Shown: positions 15,139 through 24,484, counted from the stretch's first letter. The stretch is 64,000 nucleotides of DNA from Candidatus Poseidonia sp. (GCA_030828165.1 JAURDA010000002.1:1-64000); one strand, 5' to 3'. Program-made: numbers and translations. Notes: generated by a model from the letters alone, not told the origin.

Positions 15139-16385
15139 GCGCTCCCAAAACGACATCTCAACGAGCGTTTTACGCACTGTTCTTTGCTTTCTTTGTGAAC
15201 TTTCTCGGGTATGCGTTCATCGTCCCCGTTCTGCCCGCATGGCAGACCCAATTCGGATTGAACACGACTCAGGCCACGCTTTTGGTGTCGTTATGGGCCG
15301 TACCGTTGTTTCTGCTCGGACCGGTGACGGGTCGCATCACGGACCGCTACGGCGCTGGGCTTACGGTCGCCGTCAGTCTGCTCTTGTTGGCCGGCTCAAG
15401 CGGATTGTACGTGGTGGCCACCAAGGAATGGGTCGGTCGTCCGTTCATTTTGCTTGCCTTTGCGCGTTTGGTGCACGGGGCCTCGGGAGCGACCATCATG
15501 ACCGCAGGCCTTGCATCGGCCTCTCAGTTGTGGCCCACCAGGTTTGGAGAACAAGCAGGAAAATTGCTCGGAATCGCCGCTATCGGCGGCCTCTTTGGGC
15601 CGGTGATGGGGGGGGTGTTGTTCACCTGGGGAGAGGCATGGGCCTTCGCCGTCTTGGGCGGCCTCACGTTGGTCGTTGTTCCCGTGGTGCTCGTTGCCAT
15701 GAAGGAGATCGGAGGACCTGTCGAAGGGAGTTCAGCTACGGTTTCGCTCCGCGTGTTCTTCGAGGACGCCATCTTGTTCCGGGTCGGGGTGCTCTTGGCC
15801 ATCACGACGGTGGCGACCGGGGCCTTGGAAGCCGGCGTTCCGCTCTTCCTTGACGACACGCTCGGGCTTTCCTCTGCGGAAATCGGCGGGGTGTTGTTGG
15901 TGATGGTCTTGATGCAAGGCATCGGTTCGGTGGTTTGGGGGCGACTGGTTGACCGGAAAGGCCCGACCCGCTACATGGTCATCGGATGGACCTTCGTCGT
16001 GCTTTCGCTGGTGGGTGTCGCGGCTACCGGTGCGTTGCTCAAGGGAGACGTGGCCGTGTTTGCCATGATCGGCTTGCTCGGTGCATTCCAGTTCTCCATC
16101 GCCGCTGCACAAATTCCCATGTTGCCGATGATTGACACCGCCACCAACCGGGCCCTTGGTGAAGGAAATCCAGGCTTGGCGTTCGGCGTTTTCGGGGCTG
16201 CATGGGCCGCCGGGACCATCCTCGGACCTTTGTTGGTGGGCCCGGTCTTCGACCTCTTCGGTTCTTGGGCGATGGCGCTTGGAGGGCTTGCGATTCCTGC
16301 ACTGGGGGCGCTGCTCATCACCCTGGTCAACCGAGAAGTTCTTCGGGATTGCTACGAAACCGAAATCAACAAACGCAAGTGGTGA
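15135..16385 (+). CDS. MFS transporter
   Basis: A 416-residue transporter with about 12 hydrophobic segments. The loop between TM2 and TM3 reads GPVTGRITDRYGAG, close to the MFS GxLaDRxGRr signature; a second such loop, GRLVDRKGPTRYM, follows the central loop. It resembles drug/proton antiporters and other efflux-type MFS members. The substrate is unknown. It starts with GTG or the overlapping ATGA context at the receiver-like gene stop, so the two are likely co-transcribed. Confidence 0.87.
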   Translation: MSAPKTTSQRAFYALFFAFFVNFLGYAFIVPVLPAWQTQFGLNTTQATLLVSLWAVPLFLLGPVTGRITDRYGAGLTVAVSLLLLAGSSGLYVVATKEWVGRPFILLAFARLVHGASGATIMTAGLASASQLWPTRFGEQAGKLLGIAAIGGLFGPVMGGVLFTWGEAWAFAVLGGLTLVVVPVVLVAMKEIGGPVEGSSATVSLRVFFEDAILFRVGVLLAITTVATGALEAGVPLFLDDTLGLSSAEIGGVLLVMVLMQGIGSVVWGRLVDRKGPTRYMVIGWTFVVLSLVGVAATGALLKGDVAVFAMIGLLGAFQFSIAAAQIPMLPMIDTATNRALGEGNPGLAFGVFGAAWAAGTILGPLLVGPVFDLFGSWAMALGGLAIPALGALLITLVNREVLRDCYETEINKRKW

Positions 16386-16406
16386 ACCTTCCTCCTCCTT
16401 TGCTTC

Positions 16407-16426
16407 ATGCTCTCAAAGAAGAGCAT
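16407..16426. repeat. short perfect inverted repeat (7-bp arms)
   Basis: ATGCTCT and AGAGCAT pair perfectly around a 6-base loop (CAAAGA), 22 bp after the MFS stop and 40 bp before the E1 start. It could end the upstream transcript or be an operator for the dehydrogenase gene. No T-run follows it, so a factor-independent terminator is not well supported. Confidence 0.4.
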
Positions 16427-16465
16427 TGAAACCACCCATCGCCTGCGAAGGGACGAGGGCAGACC

Positions 16466-19069
16466 ATGGCACAGGGTGACCTTCCGGAAATTTTTGGCCA
16501 AGAATGGAGGCCGGAGCATCCCCTCGATTTCGTCCGCCCCTTGCCCGCAACCGCTGCGCGAAGCGAAGTTTTGGCTTTCGTCGCCCAACAACACGACGCT
16601 CATCTCTTCCTCGTCGCCAACGTTTGGGACCACATGATCGGCTCGGAGCCCGAGACCTTCGAAGGTCCGTCGTGGCAGACGTTTTCCAACCGCTTTGTCG
16701 AGAGCCTTGAACGGGGTCTGAAAAAACAGATGGACAGCACGCTCGGCGATGAACTCGAGCGCGAGGTCATACCCCGTCGGAGCATGGCGCTGATGCTCGA
16801 ACGGCGACGGAGCCATTTTCTCATTGACCTTCGTTTGATGATGCGACGGTTGGCCCACTACATGGCCATCACCGTTGACCTTCGCTTGGAATGGCAGCGC
16901 TACATGACCCGTACCCGTGCCCTCGATACGGCGCTGAAATCCATCTTCACCGACGGCGTTGAGACCCCCGATGGCGGGCGATTTGGCGGCAAAGGTTTCC
17001 GCTCGACATGGCAGGAGGGCGTCGTTGCGGTTGCAACCGCACTTCGGCGCCAACCGGATGCACCACGCGACGCTCGCCCGGGAGCGGGTTACGACGGCGA
17101 TGTCGTCGCCCCCATGATCCGTGACATCGGCCTTGGTTTGGCGATGGGTGACACCCCCTTGGACGTGATGGCGGCCAACCTCGGCAAAGTCAAATCCAAT
17201 CAAAACGGAGGTTGGGAAGACGCCGGAGGGCGGGACCTGCACGTTGGTGCCTGGCACGTGGGGGTCTTGCCGCCCACAGCGCCCCTCCCGATTGCAAGCG
17301 CCACCATGACGGGTCTTGCCTTTGCGGGTTGGCGTCAGGGACTCGACCGATTCCATGTCGCTTGCATCGGCGAAGGTTCGTCCTCCAGCGGTGAATTTTG
17401 GGAAGCGATGAACCTTGCCGGCGCTCGTGGTTTGCCCATCACCTACATTTTGCAAAACAATCAAATCGCCTTGGACACGCCGCCTGCGAAGCAATCCGGT
17501 GTTGAACTTTGGGCCGACAAAGCCCGAGCCATGGGCTTCCCTGCATGGACCATCGACGGGTCGGACCCTGCTGCTTGGCACGCCTCTACCGCCGTTGCCC
17601 GTGAATTTGCCATGGCCGGAGGCGGCCCTACCCTGATTCACGTGGAGACCATGCGAGGTTGCGGCCACGCCCATCATCACGACGACCTTTACCTCGGCAA
17701 CCCGAGCGGAACGCCTCCGGGGTACGTCGACCGAGAATTACTGGCGTATTGGGAAGCGAAAGACCCGATTCCAACCCATCGCGAGTTGTTGCTTGAATTG
17801 GGCGTGGAGGAATCGATGCTCGCCACCATGGAAGAGGAGGAGCACGAAGCCGTGGAGAAGGCGCATGCGGAACTGCTTGAAATGGCGTGGCCCGAACCCG
17901 AGACGGTGACCAAAGGCGTCACGTCCATCAACGACGCCGACACCCACGCCGACCATCTTCTCCGGGTGACTGGAAACGCACCGCCAACACCGCTCCCCGC
18001 TCCTCTCAAGTCGGGTGAACGGGCTTGGAACTATGCCGACAAAGGGGGATGGACGTACGCTCGTGCCATCCAGCAAGCCATGGCCGACATCGCCACCATG
18101 CACGGGGATGATTGCGTCTTCATCGGCGAAGATATGGAGGTTGCAGGAGCCTTTGGCATGAACATGGCGCTGAAGAATGCCGGGCACGAAGACAAACTCA
18201 TCGACATGCCCTTGTGCGAGGCCATCATCGTTCACACCGGCGTCGGTGCCGCTCTTTCCGGCATGAAACCCATGGTGGAAATTCAATTTGGCGGGTTCGC
18301 AGCGCTCGGTTACAACGCCCTGATCAACAACGCCTCGATGTTGCGTTGGCGATGGGGAGCAGACTGCCCCATGACGGTTCGCATTCCACTGGGCGCTCGC
18401 ACGCGCTCCGGACCGTTCCATGCAAACATGATCGAGTCCTGGTTCGCCAACGATCCCGGGCTGGTGGTGCTTGCTCCGGGAACCCCACAGGACGCCTACG
18501 ATTTGTTGGTCGAAGGGGCCAACCTTCCCGACCCGGTCTTGATGCTGGAACACATCGGTCTCTACGGTCTTCGGGGTGGAAAAACAGGTTGGGGGATGAA
18601 CATCAACCAAGAGGTCGACACCGCCACCGTTCAACGCCATGTCGAAGCCGGAACCCCGTACAAGTTGGGCCGAGCAGCCGTGATTCGAGGCGGGAGCGAC
18701 GTGACGCTCGTCACGTGGGGAGCGATGGTCCATATCGCTCTTGAAGCCGCTGAAACCATGGCTGCTGAAGGGGTCGAAGTTGAGGTCGTCGACTTGCGGA
18801 CGTTGCTTCCCTTCGATGCCGAGACCTGCGTCGCTTCCGTCCAGCGCACCGGTCGTTTGGTCGTGCTTCAGGAGGGTCAATGGTCCGGCGGCTTGGGTCA
18901 CACCGTCCAGTCTCGCATCATGGAGTCGTGCTTCTACGAACTCGAGGCAGCACCGGTTGTCATCGGTGCCCTTGACACCCCCGTGCCGTTTTCCCCTCCT
19001 CTGGAAAACCACACGGTCCCTTCGCTTGAACACGTCGTCGCCGTGCTCAAAGCGACAACCGGAGCATGA
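16466..19069 (+). CDS. 2-oxoacid dehydrogenase E1, alpha and beta subunits fused
   Basis: An 867-residue thiamine diphosphate enzyme decarboxylating a 2-oxoacid. The alpha half carries the ThDP motif GEGSSSSGEFWEAMNLAG followed by QNNQIAL (about residues 302-335). The beta half starts near 520 and includes IGEDMEVAGAFGMN and EIQFGGFAALGYNA. Fused E1 proteins of this layout act on pyruvate or branched-chain 2-oxoacids. No E2 or E3 gene is in the window. The N-terminal 150 residues are only loosely like canonical E1 alpha. Confidence 0.87.
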   Translation: MAQGDLPEIFGQEWRPEHPLDFVRPLPATAARSEVLAFVAQQHDAHLFLVANVWDHMIGSEPETFEGPSWQTFSNRFVESLERGLKKQMDSTLGDELEREVIPRRSMALMLERRRSHFLIDLRLMMRRLAHYMAITVDLRLEWQRYMTRTRALDTALKSIFTDGVETPDGGRFGGKGFRSTWQEGVVAVATALRRQPDAPRDARPGAGYDGDVVAPMIRDIGLGLAMGDTPLDVMAANLGKVKSNQNGGWEDAGGRDLHVGAWHVGVLPPTAPLPIASATMTGLAFAGWRQGLDRFHVACIGEGSSSSGEFWEAMNLAGARGLPITYILQNNQIALDTPPAKQSGVELWADKARAMGFPAWTIDGSDPAAWHASTAVAREFAMAGGGPTLIHVETMRGCGHAHHHDDLYLGNPSGTPPGYVDRELLAYWEAKDPIPTHRELLLELGVEESMLATMEEEEHEAVEKAHAELLEMAWPEPETVTKGVTSINDADTHADHLLRVTGNAPPTPLPAPLKSGERAWNYADKGGWTYARAIQQAMADIATMHGDDCVFIGEDMEVAGAFGMNMALKNAGHEDKLIDMPLCEAIIVHTGVGAALSGMKPMVEIQFGGFAALGYNALINNASMLRWRWGADCPMTVRIPLGARTRSGPFHANMIESWFANDPGLVVLAPGTPQDAYDLLVEGANLPDPVLMLEHIGLYGLRGGKTGWGMNINQEVDTATVQRHVEAGTPYKLGRAAVIRGGSDVTLVTWGAMVHIALEAAETMAAEGVEVEVVDLRTLLPFDAETCVASVQRTGRLVVLQEGQWSGGLGHTVQSRIMESCFYELEAAPVVIGALDTPVPFSPPLENHTVPSLEHVVAVLKATTGA

Positions 19070-19071
19070 GT

Positions 19072-19710
19072 TCAGTGGCTTCCATGAAGCCGGCGGTCCA
19101 AGTCGACCGCAAACCAGGCTCCCAACGCTGTTGAGATGAAATAAAACGGCAGCGTTCCCCAAAGGCCGGAAAGGAGGTTGGGGCCAAACGTCCGTGCCGG
19201 ATTCATGCTGGCGCCCGTCAAGGGGCCGGCGATGAGCGCCAACACGGCAACGGTTCCACCCACCCAAGCGGCGATGATGATGCGGCGTTGGGTTCGTCGC
19301 ACGACGATGAAAATGCTCAGCATCAAAGCAGTCGTAATGCCCACTTCAACGAGAAAGGCTTCGAACAGTGAGAGGGAGGGCACCACGGTCGTTGGCGCTG
19401 CCGCACCAACCGTCCATGCAGCCAACAAGGCTCCGGAGCATTGGGCCAACCAATACGGAAGAAGGCGTGCGGATTCGAGATGGCCGGACCGCCAAAACGC
19501 CAGTGAGACGGCTGGATTGATGTGAGCGCCGCTCCAAGGCCCGAAAAGCAGAATCGCCACGGTCACCACGACCCCAAAGGTCAGCGACACCAACAAGTGA
19601 TCGGCACCGATAGCAACGCTTCCGCACCCAACACCCACCATCAGGGCGGTGCCGAGGAATTCGCCCATGACTGCCCTTCTCATCGGCTTGCCCAAGCGGA
19701 CTCGGAACAT
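19072..19710 (-). CDS. aquaporin / MIP-family channel
   Basis: A 212-residue six-helix channel with both half-helix motifs: GAHINPAVSL and GASMNPARTFGP. The residue after the second NPAR is Thr, whereas glycerol facilitators typically have Asp (NPARDFGP). This favours a water channel over a glyceroporin, though small solutes are not excluded. It is convergent with the E1 gene, with a 2-bp gap between stops. Confidence 0.9.
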   Translation of the reverse strand: MFRVRLGKPMRRAVMGEFLGTALMVGVGCGSVAIGADHLLVSLTFGVVVTVAILLFGPWSGAHINPAVSLAFWRSGHLESARLLPYWLAQCSGALLAAWTVGAAAPTTVVPSLSLFEAFLVEVGITTALMLSIFIVVRRTQRRIIIAAWVGGTVAVLALIAGPLTGASMNPARTFGPNLLSGLWGTLPFYFISTALGAWFAVDLDRRLHGSH

Positions 19711-19808
19711 AGGTTTCGCTTCTCCATCACCTCACGCGTGGAAGTGGGAACCGTCAAGAAGTGGTGCTGGTTGGTTCAACCATGGGAGGTGACGAGACGG
19801 GTGGGGTC

Positions 19809-20912
19809 ATGGGTATCCCACAACTCGTTTTGAGCAACACCTTGGTGCTGAACGGGGCCCTCTTCCTTGGCATCGTCCTCCTTCGTTCAACATCGGATGG
19901 TTCGACAAACAACGACCACCTGTTTTCCCTCGCTTTGCTGGCTCTGGCCTTGATGTTGCTCATCAAATCGGCCGATATTTTCATCGAAGGGGCGAAAGGT
20001 TTGGCGTACCGGGCCGGTTTGCCTGAGGTTGTCATCGGCCTTACTATCGTGTCCATTGGGACCTCGTTGCCTGAAATTCTGGTCACCTCAACCGCCGCTG
20101 CTGACATTCCAAACAATCCCGCAATCGGCGATCTCGCTATCGGTGGCATCTACGGCTCGGTGCTTGTGCAAATCACGCTCATCCTGGGCGTGGTTGTCGC
20201 ATTCCGGGGTGTTAAAATCCGACCTTCGTGGCTGAAGCGAGACGGCTTCATCATGTTCTCATCCATCGGTTTGTTGACCCTTTTCTTGGTCACCGGAGGT
20301 GGCCTGAGCCGTCTGGAAGGGGGTGTTTTGATGTCGCTGTACATCGCCTACATCTACTGGCTGCTCTCCAACCGTGAGGAGATTCTTGAGGATGAACTGA
20401 GCGGAGGCGAACCGGTGGAGCGACGCTTGACTCGAACCACCGCATCCTATGCGGTCATGGTCACGATGGGTCTCCTGTTGGCCTTGTTCGCAGCCCATCA
20501 CTTGGTGAACGTTGCCAGCGACCTCGCTTACGCCATGAAGGTCCCTCACGCCGTCATCGGTACCACCGTTTCGGGTTTGGGCACTTCGTTGCCTGAACTC
20601 ACCATTGCCTTCATGGCCGCCAAGCGGAGTGAGGGTGTTGCCATTGGGACCCTCATCGGTTCAAACATCACCGACCCCCTTCTCTCCATCGGGTTTGCTG
20701 CCGTCGTTCATCCCTTGGCGGTGACGCAGGCGAGTGCCAATCTTACCTTCTTCCTCATCATTCCAGCGACCTTCATCGGTACCGGTGTGGCCCTTTTGAT
20801 GATGCGGTCGCAATACGAGTTCAAGCGATGGGAGGGCATCGTTCTCATCATGATTTACGTCGTCTTTGTCGCCCTTCTGCTCGCTGAACGGCAAGGTATT
20901 TTGGTGCTCTGA
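19809..20912 (+). CDS. CaCA-family sodium/calcium (cation) exchanger
   Basis: A 367-residue membrane antiporter with about ten transmembrane segments and the two alpha repeats that define the family: SIGTSLPEILVTSTAA in the first half and GLGTSLPELTIAFMAA in the second. The acidic residues that coordinate the cation are present in both repeats (GTSLPE). The family exports Ca2+ or exchanges K+ against Na+ or H+; the ions here are not known. Start at ATG 19809 follows a GGTGGGG stretch; ATG 19782 is an alternative. Confidence 0.9.
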   Translation: MGIPQLVLSNTLVLNGALFLGIVLLRSTSDGSTNNDHLFSLALLALALMLLIKSADIFIEGAKGLAYRAGLPEVVIGLTIVSIGTSLPEILVTSTAAADIPNNPAIGDLAIGGIYGSVLVQITLILGVVVAFRGVKIRPSWLKRDGFIMFSSIGLLTLFLVTGGGLSRLEGGVLMSLYIAYIYWLLSNREEILEDELSGGEPVERRLTRTTASYAVMVTMGLLLALFAAHHLVNVASDLAYAMKVPHAVIGTTVSGLGTSLPELTIAFMAAKRSEGVAIGTLIGSNITDPLLSIGFAAVVHPLAVTQASANLTFFLIIPATFIGTGVALLMMRSQYEFKRWEGIVLIMIYVVFVALLLAERQGILVL

Positions 20913-20972
20913 AGGCGCTGATGCGTGCACCCGAAAGACATCGCTCATAAGGGGGCGACCCTTCGCAGAATC

Positions 20973-22121
20973 ATGGTGGACTTCCAACTCGATGAAATGC
21001 AAGCCATGCTCAAGGAACTGGCGCATGAATTCGTCGTTGACGAGGTTCGGCCTCATGCAGAGCATTGGGACGAAACCGCCCACTATCCCAAAGAAACGAT
21101 TCAGGCCGCCCACGAAATGGGATTGTTGAACCTTCACATTCCCGAAGCCTACGGCGGCGCAGGCCTTGGTTCGTTTGAAGAGGTGCTGGTGAACGAAGAA
21201 CTTGCATGGGGAGACCCCGGCTTTGCCACGGCGGCGTATGCGACAGCGCTCGCCAGCGCCCCCATCATCACCGGAGCAACCGATGAGCAGAAGGAACACT
21301 GGTTGAGAAAAATTGCCGAAGAGGGAGCGCTCGCTTCCTACGCCGTAACCGAGCCCGGCGCAGGCTCGGACGTTGCGGCGTGCAAAACAACAGCGCTCAA
21401 AGACGGCGATGAATACGTCATCAACGGGTCCAAGATGTGGATCACGGGGGCCGGCCACGCCGACTTTTTCTTCGTCCTCGCCAAAACCGACCCCGACGCC
21501 GGTTATCGAGGCATGTCAGGGTTCATCGTCGAAAAGGATGCAGAGGGGTTTTCACTGGGCAAGAAAGAAACCAACATGGGGCAACGCTGTTCGGACACTC
21601 GGTCAATTTCCTTTGACGACGTGCGTGTGCCCGCTGACCATCTCATCGGCGGTTCGGAATCCGGCGGGTGGATGAACGCCATGAAGGCGTTCGACATGAG
21701 CCGTCCAAACATCGCTGCGCACGCCACCGGTCTTGCGAGAGCTGCTTACGAACACGCGCTGCAATACGCCAGCGAGCGCCACACCTTCGGCAAACCCTTG
21801 CATCAACATCAAGCCGTTCAATTCATGCTGGCTGACATGAAGACCAACATCGAAGCCGCTCGCATGTTGACGTGGAAATCCGCTTCAGAATACGATGCGG
21901 GTGTCCGAAACACCGAATCCGCAGCGCACGCCAAGCGCTTTGCTGCCGATATGGCGATGCAAGTCACGACCGACGCCGTGCAAGTCTACGGTGGTTACGG
22001 GTACTCCGAAGAATACCCGGTTGCTCGGTTGATGCGCGGGGCAAAGGTGATGCAGATTTACGAAGGCTCTTCTCAGGTTCAACGCATGATCATTGGACGT
22101 GAAATCACGAAAGGCCTGTGA
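20973..22121 (+). CDS. acyl-CoA dehydrogenase
   Basis: A 382-residue flavoenzyme of the acyl-CoA dehydrogenase fold, oxidising a CoA thioester at C2-C3. Family blocks visible are AYAVTEPGAGSDVA, MWITGAGHADFFFVLAK, ERHTFGKPLHQHQAVQFMLADM and QVYGGYGYSEEYPVARLMRGAKV. The C-terminal catalytic Glu lies in IYEGSSQVQRMIIG, as in short/medium-chain enzymes. Chain-length preference is not readable. The ATG at 20973 is preferred over an upstream GTG at 20925. The electron acceptor is presumably ETF, whose genes are not in this window. Confidence 0.92.
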   Translation: MVDFQLDEMQAMLKELAHEFVVDEVRPHAEHWDETAHYPKETIQAAHEMGLLNLHIPEAYGGAGLGSFEEVLVNEELAWGDPGFATAAYATALASAPIITGATDEQKEHWLRKIAEEGALASYAVTEPGAGSDVAACKTTALKDGDEYVINGSKMWITGAGHADFFFVLAKTDPDAGYRGMSGFIVEKDAEGFSLGKKETNMGQRCSDTRSISFDDVRVPADHLIGGSESGGWMNAMKAFDMSRPNIAAHATGLARAAYEHALQYASERHTFGKPLHQHQAVQFMLADMKTNIEAARMLTWKSASEYDAGVRNTESAAHAKRFAADMAMQVTTDAVQVYGGYGYSEEYPVARLMRGAKVMQIYEGSSQVQRMIIGREITKGL

Positions 22122-22898
22122 TCACGCATGCTTCTTTCGTAACTCGTCTTCCATGGCCCAAATCTTGTCTTCATCGTGATGCCAGGGAACCTCACTTTCC
22201 TTGATGGCGAACACATGGTCGTTCTCCTTGAACCAGTCGTCCAACGCCATCTCTTCTCGCAGTTCGGCCTCCCTTCGCCACTCTGCGTGAATTTCAAACA
22301 ACGAGGGTGTTGGCTCATCGCACTCGACGCCGTAAACGTCCTCAAACGGGTCTTCGGCACTCACGGCGTTTCTGACCCAATCGGTATCGAGGTCATCGAT
22401 CGTCATGACACCCTCCTCGGCAAACTGGTAGATGTCTTTGAGCATTCGACGTTCGGTCACGATGAACTGGGCGAGAAGCGGAATGCGGAGCGACGTGACT
22501 CTGTCGTTGCACAATGCAAGCGCCAAGGCTGCGATTTGGTCCCCCACGGGGAGTTCTCGCCCCGCGTCATGTGGATGAATGCAGATGGAGGTTTCGTAGA
22601 CGTTTTCCTCCACCAAGTCGCTCTTGTAGACTGCCCCACTGACGTGAAGGCTGAACACCGTCTCGTCAACAAAACCAGCACCGGGGACCCACTTATTTTG
22701 GAAATGAATGGTGACGTCAATTTTGTACCACCGTCGTGAAGCTCCACGGACGTACAGGCCCGGCACGATGGCTTTTGGGAAATCGATGTGGATTTGCGGT
22801 GATTGTTTTGCAATCTCTCGGACGAACTGGATGGAACGGTCGTGCGCATCGCGACGCTCCTTACTCCAATGCGCTGGGGGCGACCACAATTCGACCAT
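22122..22898 (-). CDS. conserved-looking hypothetical protein
   Basis: A 258-residue soluble protein with no signal peptide or membrane segment. It has a strand-rich middle (WYKIDVTIHFQNKWVPG, TVFSLHVSG) and a charged C-terminal third rich in Glu, Asp and Trp. I recognise no family motif. The ATG at 22898 is preferred over one at 22970 because the longer form would run into the promoter region of the divergent mocA-like gene. It is convergent with the acyl-CoA dehydrogenase and directly abuts its stop. Confidence 0.6.
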   Translation of the reverse strand: MVELWSPPAHWSKERRDAHDRSIQFVREIAKQSPQIHIDFPKAIVPGLYVRGASRRWYKIDVTIHFQNKWVPGAGFVDETVFSLHVSGAVYKSDLVEENVYETSICIHPHDAGRELPVGDQIAALALALCNDRVTSLRIPLLAQFIVTERRMLKDIYQFAEEGVMTIDDLDTDWVRNAVSAEDPFEDVYGVECDEPTPSLFEIHAEWRREAELREEMALDDWFKENDHVFAIKESEVPWHHDEDKIWAMEDELRKKHA

Positions 22899-22976
22899 TC
22901 GAGCAAACACCTTGCTTGAGACTATTTGAAGTCCAACGGGGAGAAACTCCTTGAAGCCGGTGGAGGACAACGCCTC

Positions 22977-23588
22977 ATGACCTCAAAGGCCCCGCTTGGG
23001 CTCGTTCTCTGCGCAGGTTTGAGCAAAAGGCTCGGCTCCGCAAAAGCCCTGGTTGAGGTGGGCGGTGTCCCTTTGGTGGTATGGGCGTGCAGGCACTTGC
23101 TCGATGCCGGGTGTGCGGAGGTGGTCGTGGTGACCAACGAGCAACTGCGTTCCAATTTGGGTGCGCTGCCTAACGGCGTCCAAGTGGTGACCAATCCTGA
23201 GCCCGAAAACGGGCGAACGGGGAGTTTGCAGGTCGGTTTGAACCACTTGCGTTCACGGTTTCCGTCTCTCAAGCGGGTCGTCATGGCACCGGTTGACCGA
23301 CCGGGATGGCGGGCGGGGGTGGTTCGCACCTTGGTGGCCAAGACCGGCTCTTCTTGCCCCGTTTTCGAAGGTCGTCGGGGTCATCCCGTCGTCTTGGACA
23401 ACGAGGCCCTTCAATCCGTGTTGGACGCTCATCCAAACACTCCATTGCGAGATCTCGTTGATTTTCAGGCAGTTGAGGTTGATGCTCCTTGGTTGGGTTT
23501 GAACGTCGATACGCCCGAGCAACTCGCTGAACTTCGACGCAACGAAGGCAACCTCCTCGCCTATTTCACGCAAGGCGAAGGGATATGA
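22977..23588 (+). CDS. mocA: MocA/MobA-like nucleotidyltransferase (molybdenum cofactor cytidylyltransferase)
   Basis: A 203-residue enzyme. The N-terminal block GLVLCAGLSKRLGSAKALVE matches the NTP-binding G-x-x-L-AAG-x-S-x-R-x-G-x-x-K of the family; the second block APVDRPGW sits where LADMP is usual. MocA adds CMP to molybdopterin for xanthine-oxidase-family enzymes. The neighbour xdhC and the molybdenum hydroxylase at 33-37 kb support that role over the GMP-specific MobA. A GGTGGAGGA ribosome binding site precedes ATG 22977. Confidence 0.8.
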   Translation: MTSKAPLGLVLCAGLSKRLGSAKALVEVGGVPLVVWACRHLLDAGCAEVVVVTNEQLRSNLGALPNGVQVVTNPEPENGRTGSLQVGLNHLRSRFPSLKRVVMAPVDRPGWRAGVVRTLVAKTGSSCPVFEGRRGHPVVLDNEALQSVLDAHPNTPLRDLVDFQAVEVDAPWLGLNVDTPEQLAELRRNEGNLLAYFTQGEGI

Positions 23589-23611
23589 GGGCCATCCGCT
23601 GAGGCATCGTC

Positions 23612-24484
23612 ATGACCGCCCGCGTGCTCGAGTGGGTTCTTCAAGAGCAACGAGCGGGTCACCGGGTCGCCATGGCTTCGGTTCTCAACACCTCAGGCAG
23701 TGTTCCCGGGAAAACCGGGGCCCGACTCGCCATGTCCTCCCGGAACGAAACTTGGGTGGGGACGGTTGGCGGGGCAGGCCTCGAAAAAACCGTCCTGAAT
23801 CGGTGCAGGGAACTTCTCGCTGAGGCGACAGCCCCCTTCGCCGAGGTCCATACGTACGGATTGAACAAAGGGGCGAAGGGCTATGAAGTGACGCCGCTTG
23901 ATTCGTTGTGCGGTGGCCGCGTCACCGTCTCACTTGAGGTGATGATTCCCATGCCCCACGTCTACATCATGGGTGGCGGTCATTGCGGTGAAGCCTTGGC
24001 GCTCTGTCTTGACCGTTTGGAATGGTCGTATTCCGTCCACGACACCCGTGAAGAGTTCGTTTCTATAGAAAAATATCCAACCGCTCAAATGCGGTCAACG
24101 GTTTCCGCAGATGCGGTGTTTTCCGAGGAAACCGCCGAAACTCTGCAGCGGTTTTCCGACGTCTTGTTGCTCGGTCACGATTGGGCTGAAGACCAACAAC
24201 GGCTTCTCGCTTTGTTGCATCTTGTCCACGAAGCGGGTCTTGCGCTCAACGGTGTTGAAGCCCCTCGAGTTGGCGTTATTGGGAGTCGCTCAAAGTGGCA
24301 AACCTTCGAGGCCGTCTGCCTTGAAGCGGGAATTCCCTCAACCCTTCTTGCGCAGGTTGTTTGTCCCATCGGCCTAAACATCGGCGCTCAGACCCCCCAA
24401 GAAATCGCCGTTGCGGTGGTCGCTCAAATCATGGCGGCGTACAAAAACGTCGACCCGAACGAGGCAACTTGGCGTCAATCTTGA
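23612..24484 (+). CDS. xdhC: XdhC/CoxI-family molybdenum hydroxylase maturation factor
   Basis: A 290-residue protein with the N-terminal XdhC/CoxI domain (ASVLNTSGSVPGKTGARLAM, then GTVGGAGLE), a Rossmann-like centre (VYIMGGGHCGEALALCLDRL) and the C-terminal family signature CPIGLNIGAQTPQEIAVAVV. Such factors bind molybdenum cofactor, help insert the terminal sulfido ligand, and hand it to xanthine dehydrogenase-type enzymes. It follows mocA by 23 bp, so the two look like an operon. The likely client is encoded at 33.2-37.6 kb. Its 3' end overlaps the convergent orn gene by 10 bp. Confidence 0.9.
   Translation: MTARVLEWVLQEQRAGHRVAMASVLNTSGSVPGKTGARLAMSSRNETWVGTVGGAGLEKTVLNRCRELLAEATAPFAEVHTYGLNKGAKGYEVTPLDSLCGGRVTVSLEVMIPMPHVYIMGGGHCGEALALCLDRLEWSYSVHDTREEFVSIEKYPTAQMRSTVSADAVFSEETAETLQRFSDVLLLGHDWAEDQQRLLALLHLVHEAGLALNGVEAPRVGVIGSRSKWQTFEAVCLEAGIPSTLLAQVVCPIGLNIGAQTPQEIAVAVVAQIMAAYKNVDPNEATWRQS

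Noticed and set aside
16352-19267. Two long minus-strand frames (442 and 509 residues) opposite the E1 gene
   Set aside because: Both lie antisense to a gene with clear thiamine-diphosphate motifs; high GC gives long shadow frames.
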